From: HXMU1420-13 sp965229525
Lineage (GTDB): Bacteria > Bacteroidota > Rhodothermia > Balneolales > Balneolaceae
Assembly: GCA_965229525.1 (NCBI GenBank)
Contig: OZ245886.1
Span: forward strand, 806,001 to 870,000
Direction of reading: 5' to 3'
DNA length: 64,000 nucleotides
The notes beneath the pieces are model-generated. The model was not told where the DNA came from, made no database searches, and saw only the letters and a program-made list of their open reading frames with translations. The translations under genes were made by a program, and so were the position numbers. How positions within the stretch are numbered: position 1 is the first letter of the stretch; each line of letters begins with the position of its first letter. This document shows positions 1-8,633 of the stretch, piece by piece.

Positions 1-2
1 CT

Positions 3-2165
3 CCAGATGGTAATCAAATTATTTACTCGGTAAACAAGAAGAATGAGTTTGGCGAGGATTATCGTGATTTATTCATTTACGACATATCAACTTCGAAAAG
101 TGAACGAATAACTGAATCGGCAAGAATGCAATCCCCGGCCTGGAGTAATGATGGAAAAATTGTGGCCATTCAATATGAATCAGGAACACAAAATCTTGTG
201 GTATTTCATCCTGATAGTTTAAACCAAATAGAGACAATCACCTCATTCTCTGATGCTGAGACCATTTTTACACCAGTCTGGCATCCCAATGGAGCTGACG
301 TCTATTTTTCATACGCCGATTTTGGTCATCGAAGTATTAAGAAAGTAAATATCGAAACTAAACAGATTAGTGATGTTCTAGGTGATATGAATGTTGACTA
401 TCGTGATCCATTCATCACTGAGGATGGAGAATATCTGCTTTACTCGGCCAATCATGATGGAAGATTCAACATCTACCAGAGAGATTTACAATCCGGAGCT
501 ACCAAAATTTTGACATCTGTACTTGGCGGAGCATTTATGCCTCATTTATCCGGCTCTACGCTGTACTTCTCCGAGTATGAAAAAGATGGGTATAAACTTA
601 AAAAGCGTGCTATTATCAATTCAGAGTTACCCGGATTCATCGAGCCAAAACGACCGGGTCTTATATCAAACGCAGAGTATACATTAAACGATTTTGACGA
701 TAAGGATCTCGACCCATTTGGTGAATACGCCAAAAGTATTGCTGATACTGGCAGCTTCGAGTTTGAGATATCAAGCTTTAATGGTATTGAAGAACTTGAA
801 TACCGAGAGTATGAAGATACGTTCCTCGATTATTCCTTTTTCCCAGTTCTTAGATTTGATAATTATACCAAACTAAATGGCAGCAATGGTGCTTTATTGC
901 GAAGTGGCGATGTAGGGTTATTAGGCGAGAACTTACTTCGTGATATGAAACCGGGAGTATATTTTGCTAATCGTGATGCAATCGATAAACTTTCTGTGTT
1001 TGGTGGTATTATGCTGGGTCTCACCTCAAAACCAGCTGATGATATCGGACATTTCTTCTCACCAAACCGACTGTTCCGACTAGATCGGGACATCTTTTTT
1101 ATGGCCGAATATCGTGGACTTCCATTTATCAAGAAAAGTTGGTCTCCTACTGTTTCTGTGGAAATTTTCAACCTTCATCGAAATGTAAAAGACGGACTTA
1201 CCATTGAAGAATTTCCATGTACATCTTGCACCCCGGATACAACCGGTGTAGATATTGGCTATGAAGTTTGGGAAGCGAATCTATTTTTACGATCAAAATT
1301 GAGTAGAAGAAGTTTACTAGAATTGGGAATTGGATATTCGCCATATCAGGTTCAAACAGATAACTTCTTCTCTCGTGAGTTGGAAACCTTGATTAGCGGA
1401 TCATCTTCTGAGTATTACAAAGCTACGACTCTCTCAGCAGCATATACCTTCAATTATTACACCTATACTGTTGACGCAGATATTGCTCCCATTGGTTTAA
1501 AAGGCTATCTGCGATATCAATATCAACCTGCTCAACTTTTAGAAGAATACGAGATAAAAGACGGTTCTCTGATTCCAATCTTTAAGAAAACTCGAAATCA
1601 GTCTACCGAATTACATGTTCGCTATGGATTTAAGACTGTTGGTGATCAGGCATTTCAGGCAAGAGTTCGTGGATTCACCTATTTCAATGATCCAAAAGAT
1701 TCGTTTTACACCGATTATGTTGGGGGATTTTTAGGGATGCGCAGTTATCCGTTTTTTGCAATTGCGGGTAACCAGACAGCTTTCACTAGCCTCAGCTGGT
1801 TTATGCCAATTTTCAAAAATGTGAATACTCAAGTCGGTCCGTATATGTTCGACAAAATGTATGCGCGATTTTTCTTCGAAACAGGAAATGGCTGGTTCCT
1901 CGGCAACAGTTCTGACTCTGAAACAGCACAACGATTAAGTACCGGCAATAATTTAAAAAGTGGAATAGGAGCAGAATTGAGGTTGGCTTCAAGTGGCTAT
2001 TACTTATTTCCTTTAAAGTTTTTTATGAGTGCCAGTTATGGATTTAATGATTTTTCTGTGACTTTACCCGATGCCTTCCAAACTGGTACAAATAGCAATC
2101 GAGTGCGTTATGGTAGAGAAGTACTCTTTCATTTTGGTTTAACTTTTGATTTTGAGCTGCTATGA
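3..2165 (+). CDS. TolB-like propeller plus outer-membrane barrel protein (5'-truncated)
   Basis: The reading frame is open to the left edge, so the start is outside the window; the first in-frame ATG (126) is internal. The N-terminal part carries PD40/TolB-like propeller motifs, visible as repeated SPAWSNDG-, PVWHPNG- and ITEDGEYLLYS-type blades. From about residue 200 of the visible protein the sequence is rich in alternating aromatic and polar strands with GLGAEL/YGFNDFSVT-type ends and finishes in hydrophobic FDFELL, as in BamA/D15-like barrels. This suggests a surface protein with a periplasmic propeller; its function is unknown. Its TGA stop overlaps the next ATG by 4 bp, so the two genes are probably translationally coupled. 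Confidence 0.75.
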   Translation, partial: PDGNQIIYSVNKKNEFGEDYRDLFIYDISTSKSERITESARMQSPAWSNDGKIVAIQYESGTQNLVVFHPDSLNQIETITSFSDAETIFTPVWHPNGADVYFSYADFGHRSIKKVNIETKQISDVLGDMNVDYRDPFITEDGEYLLYSANHDGRFNIYQRDLQSGATKILTSVLGGAFMPHLSGSTLYFSEYEKDGYKLKKRAIINSELPGFIEPKRPGLISNAEYTLNDFDDKDLDPFGEYAKSIADTGSFEFEISSFNGIEELEYREYEDTFLDYSFFPVLRFDNYTKLNGSNGALLRSGDVGLLGENLLRDMKPGVYFANRDAIDKLSVFGGIMLGLTSKPADDIGHFFSPNRLFRLDRDIFFMAEYRGLPFIKKSWSPTVSVEIFNLHRNVKDGLTIEEFPCTSCTPDTTGVDIGYEVWEANLFLRSKLSRRSLLELGIGYSPYQVQTDNFFSRELETLISGSSSEYYKATTLSAAYTFNYYTYTVDADIAPIGLKGYLRYQYQPAQLLEEYEIKDGSLIPIFKKTRNQSTELHVRYGFKTVGDQAFQARVRGFTYFNDPKDSFYTDYVGGFLGMRSYPFFAIAGNQTAFTSLSWFMPIFKNVNTQVGPYMFDKMYARFFFETGNGWFLGNSSDSETAQRLSTGNNLKSGIGAELRLASSGYYLFPLKFFMSASYGFNDFSVTLPDAFQTGTNSNRVRYGREVLFHFGLTFDFELL

Positions 2166-3172
2166 GAAATCTCATCATTATACTTTTTTCAATATCGATG
2201 GCTTCTTCTGTCGTTGCGCAGCCTGTTAAATCTAATTTAAGTGGCCCTATATTTTTAGAAGATTCTGTTTCTGTAGATTACACTTTTAATAAGGAAATCA
2301 GTTTTGTACCGAAAGAATTTTCATCATTCAATGAATCAAACTCTTTTCTTGACGCACCGAGATCAAGTCCGGGTCTTTCCATGTTATCATCAGCAATAAT
2401 TCCTGGTAGTGGACAGGCAATAAATGGGAAATGGGGACGTGCAGCAGCCTATTTTATCGCTGAAGTAGTAAGCTTGACCTACTATTTCAATCAAAATGCA
2501 CAGGCAAAAGACAATGAGCGTGCCTATGAAGCGTATGCCGATCAAAACTGGAGTGTACTTGCTTATGCCCAATGGTTAGTGGCTTATTCCGAAGCAAATG
2601 GGCTTACAAATGGCTATGAAACACTTCAAAGTGAGTTAGCCACTCTTAGCGCAAATGATCAAAATCCTAGCTTCAGTAACACGAGCGATGACTGGCGAAA
2701 AGTTAATCTCTCTACACTACGTGATGTTGAAGTCCAAACAAGATTTGTGTTTGATAATCCCTCGGGTTGTGGTGGAAACGATCCACCTAACTGTCAGATT
2801 AAAAGTGAATTTTCACATGTGGTTCAGGATTATGGATCACAACAATACTATGAATTGATGAGTAAATACTACCAGTTCCAACCTGGATGGCAGGATTTTC
2901 ATACACAGCGTTTGAGCGAAGGAAATGCACACGTATATCAATATACCTGGAACCGCGCGATGATTACCCCAAACTTTATTGAAGGGCGAGATAGAGCCTA
3001 TGAATTCAATGAAAACTATCGACAGGCTGGGAACATCCTTAAATTTTTGGTAGTAAATCACGTCATATCAGCATTCGATGCCTTTTTCACAGTTAAACTT
3101 AAAAACAGCCGTTTAGAAACACAGACAAATTTGGTTGGAGAAGAATCAGTTTCGTTGATATGGCACTTTTAA
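2162..3172 (+). CDS. Exported DUF5683-like protein
   Basis: This 336-residue protein starts at an ATG that overlaps the upstream stop (ATGA). Residues 1-19 form a clear signal peptide ending in VVAQ. Around residue 80 a motif SAIIPGSGQAINGKWGRA is followed by a hydrophobic helix. It resembles the PGxGQ...NGK motif of DUF5683-type membrane or envelope proteins in Bacteroidota. The remainder is polar and aromatic-rich, with one CGGNDPPNC cysteine pair that could form a disulfide. Function is unknown. Its coupling to the barrel protein suggests a joint role in the envelope. The family assignment is from memory of the motif only. Confidence 0.6.
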   Translation: MRNLIIILFSISMASSVVAQPVKSNLSGPIFLEDSVSVDYTFNKEISFVPKEFSSFNESNSFLDAPRSSPGLSMLSSAIIPGSGQAINGKWGRAAAYFIAEVVSLTYYFNQNAQAKDNERAYEAYADQNWSVLAYAQWLVAYSEANGLTNGYETLQSELATLSANDQNPSFSNTSDDWRKVNLSTLRDVEVQTRFVFDNPSGCGGNDPPNCQIKSEFSHVVQDYGSQQYYELMSKYYQFQPGWQDFHTQRLSEGNAHVYQYTWNRAMITPNFIEGRDRAYEFNENYRQAGNILKFLVVNHVISAFDAFFTVKLKNSRLETQTNLVGEESVSLIWHF

Positions 3173-3200
3173 CATCCTCGATCTTCTCGTATTTTCTACC

Positions 3201-4022
3201 ATGCTTAAAGCACTGCTCACCAATAAATACCTTTACATCATAATTTTTTCACTTGCCGGGATTGGAGCTATCACTCTCTTTACGCTCGATAAATTTGTTA
3301 TGCCCTATTACACCAAATACAATGAAGGTGTAACGGTACCCGACGTAACAAGAGTTTCTCTTGAAGAAGCAGAAGAAATGCTGACTAGTATTGGCCTTCG
3401 ATACGAGGTAGCTGATCGCCGTGCAAATTCTGCTTTTCCAGCGAATTATGTAATCGATCAGGCTCCATCTGCATCAATATTGGTAAAACCAAATCGTAAA
3501 GTGTACCTCACGGTTAATGCTGCGGTAAAACCTCAGGTTACCGTACCAAATGTGGTGAACTTATCCCTCAGAAATGCACAGGTTCAGCTTCAAAATTATG
3601 GGTTTGAAATCGGCTCCATCAGTTATGAGTCTTCCAGATTTAAGAATGCCGTGCTGCGACAAAGCATTGATGAGGGTACTATTGTGGATCGTGGTACAAC
3701 TATCGATTTGGTAGTAAGTGATGGTCTCGGTGATAAAATTGTTGAAGTTCCGGTAATTATTGGATTACGACTTCCGGAAGCTCAATTTAAACTTCGTGAA
3801 GCCGGACTTCGAGTTGGTGAAATCCGATTTCAACCGATAGAAGAAATTGCTCCTAATACCGTGTTGGATTACTCTCCCAAAGTGACATCACTTGTTGAGG
3901 GCGAATCTCTTACCCTTGTAATTTCCGAACGCTTCAATGTTCAGGAAGAAGTGGAAGGTGGCGTAGTGATCACAGATTCAACGGGAAATAATAATCAAAG
4001 ACCATCCAATCAGGATAACTAA
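3201..4022 (+). CDS. PASTA-domain membrane protein
   Basis: The 273-residue protein has a short cytoplasmic N-terminus, one transmembrane helix at about residues 11-29, then three PASTA repeats (about 41-108, 110-179 and 181-247). Each begins with a VPDV/VPNV/VPVI motif and contains the L..A...L...GL pattern. PASTA domains bind muropeptides or peptidoglycan; here there is no kinase or transpeptidase domain, so this is a stand-alone periplasmic PASTA protein as is common in Bacteroidota. The C-terminal tail is Asn/Gln/Ser rich. It lies 3 bp upstream of rpe and probably shares its transcript. Confidence 0.85.
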   Translation: MLKALLTNKYLYIIIFSLAGIGAITLFTLDKFVMPYYTKYNEGVTVPDVTRVSLEEAEEMLTSIGLRYEVADRRANSAFPANYVIDQAPSASILVKPNRKVYLTVNAAVKPQVTVPNVVNLSLRNAQVQLQNYGFEIGSISYESSRFKNAVLRQSIDEGTIVDRGTTIDLVVSDGLGDKIVEVPVIIGLRLPEAQFKLREAGLRVGEIRFQPIEEIAPNTVLDYSPKVTSLVEGESLTLVISERFNVQEEVEGGVVITDSTGNNNQRPSNQDN

Positions 4023-4025
4023 TTC

Positions 4026-4691
4026 ATGAATTTCGAACTTCCGATTTTAGCTCCTTCTATATTGGCAGCCAACTTTTTGACACTTAAAGATGACATCCAG
4101 AAAACCCTGGATGCTGGAGTACGATGGATTCACTGCGATATTATGGACGGTCATTTTGTACCTAATATCAGTTATGGGCCTGGTATTGTAAAGCAGGTTT
4201 CAACTATCTCTGATGAAGCTTTTATTGATGTACATTTAATGATTGAAAACCCAGATTTCTATGTCGAGGATTTTGTTAATGCCGGTGCTGATTTAATTGC
4301 TGTACATTATGAAGCCTGTCCTCATCTTCATAGATCCATTCAAAAGATTAAAAGCCTGGGTGTGATGGCTGGCGTGGCTGTAAATCCAGCTACATCTTTA
4401 TACAACATAGAGCCTATTTTAGCCGAAGTAGATATGGTTGTTTTGATGAGTGTAAATCCTGGTTTTGGCGGGCAAAGCTTCATAGAAAGTACTTATGAAC
4501 GACTTGAAGAGTTGGTTGATTTAAGAGAATCCGGTAACTATTCATTTTTAATTCAAGTGGATGGTGGAGTGAGTCTAAAGAATATTGCCGCTGTTAATAG
4601 TGCCGGCGCTGATGTTTTGGTCGCCGGAAGTAGCGTTTTTAAAGCAGAAGATATTGGGGCTCGAGTTAAAGAACTCAACGAACTTTTATAG
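4026..4691 (+). CDS. rpe: Ribulose-phosphate 3-epimerase
   Basis: This interconverts D-ribulose 5-phosphate and D-xylulose 5-phosphate in the pentose phosphate pathway. The 221 residues match the usual family length. The TIM-barrel signatures are present: APSILAANF at the N-terminus, HCDIMDGHFVPN with the metal-binding His/Asp, DVHLMI, MSVNPGFGGQ in the phosphate-binding loop, and the catalytic VDGGV near the C-terminus. The ATG lies 3 bp after the PASTA gene stop. Identification is firm. Confidence 0.96.
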   Translation: MNFELPILAPSILAANFLTLKDDIQKTLDAGVRWIHCDIMDGHFVPNISYGPGIVKQVSTISDEAFIDVHLMIENPDFYVEDFVNAGADLIAVHYEACPHLHRSIQKIKSLGVMAGVAVNPATSLYNIEPILAEVDMVVLMSVNPGFGGQSFIESTYERLEELVDLRESGNYSFLIQVDGGVSLKNIAAVNSAGADVLVAGSSVFKAEDIGARVKELNELL

Positions 4692-4811
4692 ATGGAAACT
4701 GATTTAATAATTCCATCACAGAATTAAAATTATACGACTATAGAAGATACACGTACACTTCTTGAACAAAGAATAGAATTACAGGGTGTCGATCCAATAA
4801 CATTATTTGGA

Positions 4812-5747
4812 TTGCAGGATCAACAACTAAGAATCTTAGATGAAGCTTTTTCTGAAACTAAAATAAATGTTCGTGGTGAACGTGTGAAACTCACCGGACC
4901 ATCTGAAGAGGTTTTAGTTTTAAAAGAAGTGATCTTTGGAATGATCGAAATCGTTTCCCGAAAGAATAAGATCGATAAAGACGATGTAAACACACTCATA
5001 ACACTAAAGAGTGGGCAACTTTCGACCAGAACGGCATCTCCAATGGACATAGGGGATGGTGAGTTGATTCTATATACGCATAAAGGTCAGGCAGTAATTG
5101 CGAAAACTCCCGGACAAAAACAGATCTATAAATCTTCTGCAAAACACGATATCGTTTTCTCTATTGGACCTGCAGGAACAGGGAAAACGTATACATCGGT
5201 TGCACTGGCTGTGAAAGCCTTAAAAGAGCGCCGGGTTCAAAAGATTATCCTCGCACGCCCTGCCGTTGAGGCTGGTGAAAACCTGGGATTCTTACCTGGT
5301 GATTTAAAAGAAAAAATCGATCCATATTTACGCCCCTTATATGATGCACTAGAGGACATGATCGATCAGGATAAGCTGAATCTACATCTTCAAAAAAATG
5401 TGATTGAGATCGCTCCTCTGGCTTACATGCGTGGACGAACATTAAATAACGCATTCGTGATTTTGGATGAAGCCCAAAATGCTACCAATACTCAAATGAA
5501 GATGTTTTTGACGCGTATTGGTTTTAATAGTCGAGCTATTATAACTGGTGATGTCACTCAAACTGATTTACCTAGAAAACATCAATCTGGTCTAATCTCT
5601 ATCCAAAAAATATTGAAGGATATCGAAGGCATCGACTTTGTGTATTTAGGTGATGAAGATGTCGTACGCCATCGTTTAGTGAAGGATATCATTAACGCCT
5701 ATGAGAAGCATGATTTGAATAAGCAAAGTGACAAGGAGTCTGAGTAA
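4812..5747 (+). CDS. phoH: PhoH family ATPase (start uncertain)
   Basis: The PhoH-like NTPase core has Walker A GPAGTGKT at about residues 119-126 (counted from 4812), LARPAVEAGENLGFLPGDL, and Walker B VILDEAQNAT. PhoH proteins are phosphate-starvation-related, RNA-associated ATPases; the substrate is not well established. The coordinate given begins at a TTG codon. Coding similarity extends upstream in the same frame, where IELQGVDPITLFG, a typical PhoH N-terminal motif, is encoded around 4773-4811. That frame is open back to a TAA at 4725-4727. An ATG at 4692, immediately after the rpe stop, is in the same frame but is separated from the body by that TAA. The real start is therefore upstream of 4812 and non-standard, or the TAA is a mutation or sequencing error. 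Confidence 0.9.
   Translation: MQDQQLRILDEAFSETKINVRGERVKLTGPSEEVLVLKEVIFGMIEIVSRKNKIDKDDVNTLITLKSGQLSTRTASPMDIGDGELILYTHKGQAVIAKTPGQKQIYKSSAKHDIVFSIGPAGTGKTYTSVALAVKALKERRVQKIILARPAVEAGENLGFLPGDLKEKIDPYLRPLYDALEDMIDQDKLNLHLQKNVIEIAPLAYMRGRTLNNAFVILDEAQNATNTQMKMFLTRIGFNSRAIITGDVTQTDLPRKHQSGLISIQKILKDIEGIDFVYLGDEDVVRHRLVKDIINAYEKHDLNKQSDKESE
5724..5734. repeat. Left arm of inverted repeat around IVP gene
   Basis: The 11-mer CAAAGTGACAA lies in the 3' coding end of phoH. Its exact reverse complement is found at 6124-6134, just after the four-helix-bundle gene. The two arms bracket that gene. Confidence 0.6.
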
Positions 5748-5761
5748 CAGAGATACTAAGT

Positions 5762-6121
5762 TTGAGTGAAATCAAGACACATAGAGATTTACAGATTTGG
5801 CAAAAATCTATGTCATTAGTTACAACAGTTTATTCTGCGACTGATAGTTTTCCAGATTCTGAGAAGTTTGGTTTGATCTCACAGATTAGACGCTCAGCTG
5901 TTTCGGTTCCAGCCAACATTGCTGAAGGTTTTGGTCGAAGATCAACTGGAGACTTCAGACGTTTTCTTAATATTTCAATGGGATCACTTTTCGAACTTCA
6001 AACTGAACTTGAGATTTCCAAAAATCTTGGCATGCTGAATGAGAATTTATTTGATGAATTGTTTGAATATACTCGAGAAATCGAGCGAATGATGAGTAGT
6101 TTCATTAGAACACTTCAGTAA
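5762..6121 (+). CDS. Four helix bundle protein (23S rRNA IVP family)
   Basis: The 119-residue protein has the family hallmarks: THRDLQIWQKSM near the N-terminus, then the AxxFP..E..GL..QIRRSAVSVPANIAEGFGR core and a helical C-terminus. The family (TIGR02436-like) was first seen as ORFs in 23S rRNA intervening sequences and is structurally related to the diversity-generating-retroelement protein Avd; its biochemical role is unclear. The likely start is TTG at 5762, because no ATG lies before the conserved N-terminal motif. It follows phoH by 14 bp. An 11-bp inverted repeat brackets the gene, consistent with a small inserted cassette. No reverse transcriptase is nearby, and the gene is not inside an rRNA. 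Confidence 0.88.
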   Translation: MSEIKTHRDLQIWQKSMSLVTTVYSATDSFPDSEKFGLISQIRRSAVSVPANIAEGFGRRSTGDFRRFLNISMGSLFELQTELEISKNLGMLNENLFDELFEYTREIERMMSSFIRTLQ

Positions 6122-6123
6122 CT

Positions 6124-6134
6124 TTGTCACTTTG
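6124..6134. repeat. Right arm of inverted repeat around IVP gene
   Basis: TTGTCACTTTG is the exact reverse complement of 5724-5734. It lies 2 bp beyond the stop of the four-helix-bundle gene. Confidence 0.6.
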
Positions 6135-6146
6135 TAACTCTGCACC

Positions 6147-6956
6147 TTGAATACTAAAAAAACATACGTTGCGGCATTATACGACGGTACTTTCTCTGTT
6201 GGACTGGATAAGAAGTTCATCAGAATCCCTAGGGATGGCAGACAATTTCGTGCTTCGTTGAAGATTTCTCTCAATCCATTTTTAATTAACACACCGGATA
6301 AAAAGATTTTATTCGATGTTGGAATTGGTGAGTTTGGCGAAGACACTGGTGTCCATTCTATTCGAGAAAATTTAGAAATTCATGATCTTCATGATTATGA
6401 CATCACTGATATTTTTCTGAGTCATTTACATTATGACCACATTGGTGGTCTGGCTAATCGGGAACATGGATTCTGGGAGCTTACATTCCCCGAAGCAAAA
6501 ATCTGGCTTTCAAAAGCAGATTGGGCAGAAGTTTCTGATAAAGAAGAATATTATGATGAAGAAAAAACAGAATTCATTGCATTTTTGGATGCAAAAGCCG
6601 ATCTGAATTTTCTCGAGGAAGTTGATAATCCCTACCCTGAAGTTCATACTGAAACCATCGGTGGTCATACACAACATCATCTTGCTCTATTCTTTGATGA
6701 TGGAGAAAATAAATACATGAAAGCTGGTGATGTAATAGCCACTAGAAATCAAATCAACCGAAAATTTGCAGCCAAATACGATTTCGAACCCGAAATGAGC
6801 CAATTTCAAAGAGAGCGTCTAACAAAGTTTGCATATAAAAACGGCTATTGGGTACTTGGTTATCATGACGATTATCACCCAATTGTTCGATTAACTGGCT
6901 ATGATGAGAAAACAGGCTATATTACTGAGCCAGTCGAAGATCATGTTGGCACCTGA
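6147..6956 (+). CDS. MBL-fold metallo-hydrolase
   Basis: This 269-residue metallo-beta-lactamase-fold enzyme has the metal-binding signature HLHYDH at about residues 92-97. Later ligand candidates are GGHTQHH (about 172-178), AGDV (about 192-195) and the His in GYHDD. The arrangement resembles the quorum-quenching lactonase/glyoxalase-II-like branch, but the substrate cannot be told. The frame begins with a TTG codon at 6147; no nearer ATG precedes the conserved YVAALYDG strand. It ends 2 bp before the PNP start, so the two are probably co-transcribed. Confidence 0.85.
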   Translation: MNTKKTYVAALYDGTFSVGLDKKFIRIPRDGRQFRASLKISLNPFLINTPDKKILFDVGIGEFGEDTGVHSIRENLEIHDLHDYDITDIFLSHLHYDHIGGLANREHGFWELTFPEAKIWLSKADWAEVSDKEEYYDEEKTEFIAFLDAKADLNFLEEVDNPYPEVHTETIGGHTQHHLALFFDDGENKYMKAGDVIATRNQINRKFAAKYDFEPEMSQFQRERLTKFAYKNGYWVLGYHDDYHPIVRLTGYDEKTGYITEPVEDHVGT

Positions 6957-6958
6957 AA

Positions 6959-7750
6959 ATGTCTGAACCTGAAATAGTAACATCCATACATTTACATTTG
7001 GTCGAGTTAGGAATTTCTCCTACACTTGATGCTGCTGTAATTTTAGGTTCAGGTCTTGGTGATTTTGGTGATCAGATCCAGAATTCTACAATTATCCCTT
7101 ATGCTGAAATTCCAGGGTTTCCGCAATCAACGGTGGCTGGTCACTCAGGAGCATTGATTGTTGGTGAAATATCTGGAAAGAGTGTACTGGCATTCTCAGG
7201 GCGATTCCATTATTACGAAGGGTATCCATTTTCAACGACCATTATACCGGTCCAACTTTCTGCTGCTTTTCAGGTTGATAAACTGATCATTTCCAATGCT
7301 GCAGGTGGAATAAATCTCGATTTTCGAGTCGGTGATTTGATGGTGATTAATAATGTGATTCATCCACATATTGACATTTCAGTAGCTCAACAAGAAGGTT
7401 GGCTAAAGGAATTGAATTCTAATGCTAATGAGGTAGAACTAATTGCAAAGCAGACAGAAGTAGCTGTGAAGAATGGCACCTATCTGTATGTGACTGGTCC
7501 AAATTATGAAACCAAAGCTGAAATCAGAGCTTTCCGTGATTTAGGTGGTGATGCTGTAGGAATGAGTACCGCTGTTGAATTAATGGAAGCTTACAATCTT
7601 GGTTTGAAGGCAGTAGCCATTTCATTAATCACGAACGCTGCTGCAGGAGTTACTGATCAAAAACTTGATCATGCCGAAGTAAAAGAAGCCGCCGAAATGA
7701 AGAAAGACGAATTCGCTAAGCTGGTTATTGGGTTGATTAATGGGTTATGA
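6959..7750 (+). CDS. punA: Purine-nucleoside phosphorylase (trimeric type)
   Basis: This phosphorolyses purine nucleosides to free base and ribose 1-phosphate for purine salvage. The 263 residues fit the low-molecular-mass trimeric family. Visible signatures are the phosphate-binding AVILGSGLG, AGHSG and GRFHYYEG, then ISNAAGGIN, the purine-site GPNYETKAEI and GMSTAVE. The C-terminal DHAEV loop carries the residues that normally bind the base. The ATG follows the MBL stop by 2 bp and the stop overlaps the next gene. Confidence 0.93.
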   Translation: MSEPEIVTSIHLHLVELGISPTLDAAVILGSGLGDFGDQIQNSTIIPYAEIPGFPQSTVAGHSGALIVGEISGKSVLAFSGRFHYYEGYPFSTTIIPVQLSAAFQVDKLIISNAAGGINLDFRVGDLMVINNVIHPHIDISVAQQEGWLKELNSNANEVELIAKQTEVAVKNGTYLYVTGPNYETKAEIRAFRDLGGDAVGMSTAVELMEAYNLGLKAVAISLITNAAAGVTDQKLDHAEVKEAAEMKKDEFAKLVIGLINGL

Positions 7751-8370
7751 AAAAACTTGGGGATTTAGAATATCCATTTGATATAATCTTCAAGTTTATT
7801 GCTAAAGCATATGACGAATTAGCTTTATATGTGATAGGTATTTCATTCGTATTTGTATATCTAATTGACCCAATGGTTAAAATAGACCTCATCTCAGTTT
7901 TAAAGAACTCAGATGATGGGAGAATCTACATAGCTTTACCTTTGCTTTTCTTAGGTCTAGTTTACTCAATTGGCCATGTTTTTACAGAAAGTGAAAAAAG
8001 CGAATTTCAAAAATCCTCAATGATTTATTTCGTGATGACATTACATCTTTTCATGTCAATGTTTGGAATGTTCTATGCTTTAGAAAATGAAGAAGTTTCG
8101 GCATTTTTCCCTTTATTGAATATGATTTATGCGATAATTATTTATAAAATTCATGACGATTATATTGAATTATTCACAGTCACGGATAGGAATGCAAAAT
8201 GGTTTGAAACTCTTATCGCAACTGTTTTAACGTTTGGATCAATTGCAGTTTGCTATTACTTATTTAATCTATATTGGATTGAGACCCTCTCTATTTCAAT
8301 TATAATTGGGAATCAAATAAGTGAAGTAACTCACAAACTTGGTTATAAACTTTTGTTTTTAAGATCCTGA
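7747..8370 (+). CDS. Hypothetical polytopic membrane protein
   Basis: I do not recognise this family. The 207-residue protein starts at an ATG overlapping the PNP stop (ATGA). It has about five or six hydrophobic segments (roughly residues 26-45, 53-74, 88-110, 114-133, 152-175 and 176-195) with short acidic loops. No catalytic motif is evident. Base composition is AT-richer than that of the upstream genes. It is the last gene of this plus-strand run and is followed by a 310-bp gene-free region. Confidence 0.6.
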   Translation: MKKLGDLEYPFDIIFKFIAKAYDELALYVIGISFVFVYLIDPMVKIDLISVLKNSDDGRIYIALPLLFLGLVYSIGHVFTESEKSEFQKSSMIYFVMTLHLFMSMFGMFYALENEEVSAFFPLLNMIYAIIIYKIHDDYIELFTVTDRNAKWFETLIATVLTFGSIAVCYYLFNLYWIETLSISIIIGNQISEVTHKLGYKLLFLRS

Positions 8371-8399
8371 AACAAGTTCAGGATGACCCTAGCCTAGGA

Positions 8400-8483
8400 A
8401 AACTATTCCTAATTCGTAATTGAATAATTCTTAATTGATAATTGAATCATTGTTTCGCAGGAATTCTCGGGATCGTCATCATC
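8400..8483. repeat. Direct repeat copy 1 (relic of M24 peptidase 3' end)
   Basis: This nearly matches 8634-8717 (offset 234 bp), with only a few differences seen by eye. On the minus strand the right part reads EMMTIPRIPAKQ-stop, compared with EIMTIPRIPAKQ-stop in the intact gene. It therefore looks like the surviving end of a second, slightly diverged peptidase gene copy. Confidence 0.85.
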
Positions 8484-8499
8484 TCTTTTTCACCTCGTT

Positions 8500-8565
8500 G
8501 CGTAGCTCCTGCTGCGCAATGTATTTTTGGAAGCTCTGCTTCCTAGATAGATAGTAGAGCTACGC
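8500..8565. repeat. Nested inverted-repeat element
   Basis: Outer arms GCGTAGCTC (8500-8508) and GAGCTACGC (8557-8565) are perfect reverse complements. They enclose a second hairpin, GGAAGC-TCT-GCTTCC (8529-8543). The form suggests a REP-like intergenic element or a structured transcript end. Confidence 0.6.
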
Positions 8566-8603
8566 GAATGCATTCTCCAATATCGTTTTAACACACCCCT
8601 GAA

Positions 8604-8621
8604 TCCCCTCTCAAGAGGGGA
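8604..8621. terminator. Perfect 8-bp GC hairpin, possible bidirectional transcript end
   Basis: TCCCCTCT-CA-AGAGGGGA forms a perfect stem with a two-base turn. There is no strong T-run, so a dispersed repeat is an equally good reading. Confidence 0.4.
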
Positions 8622-8633
8622 CTTATAGTAAAC

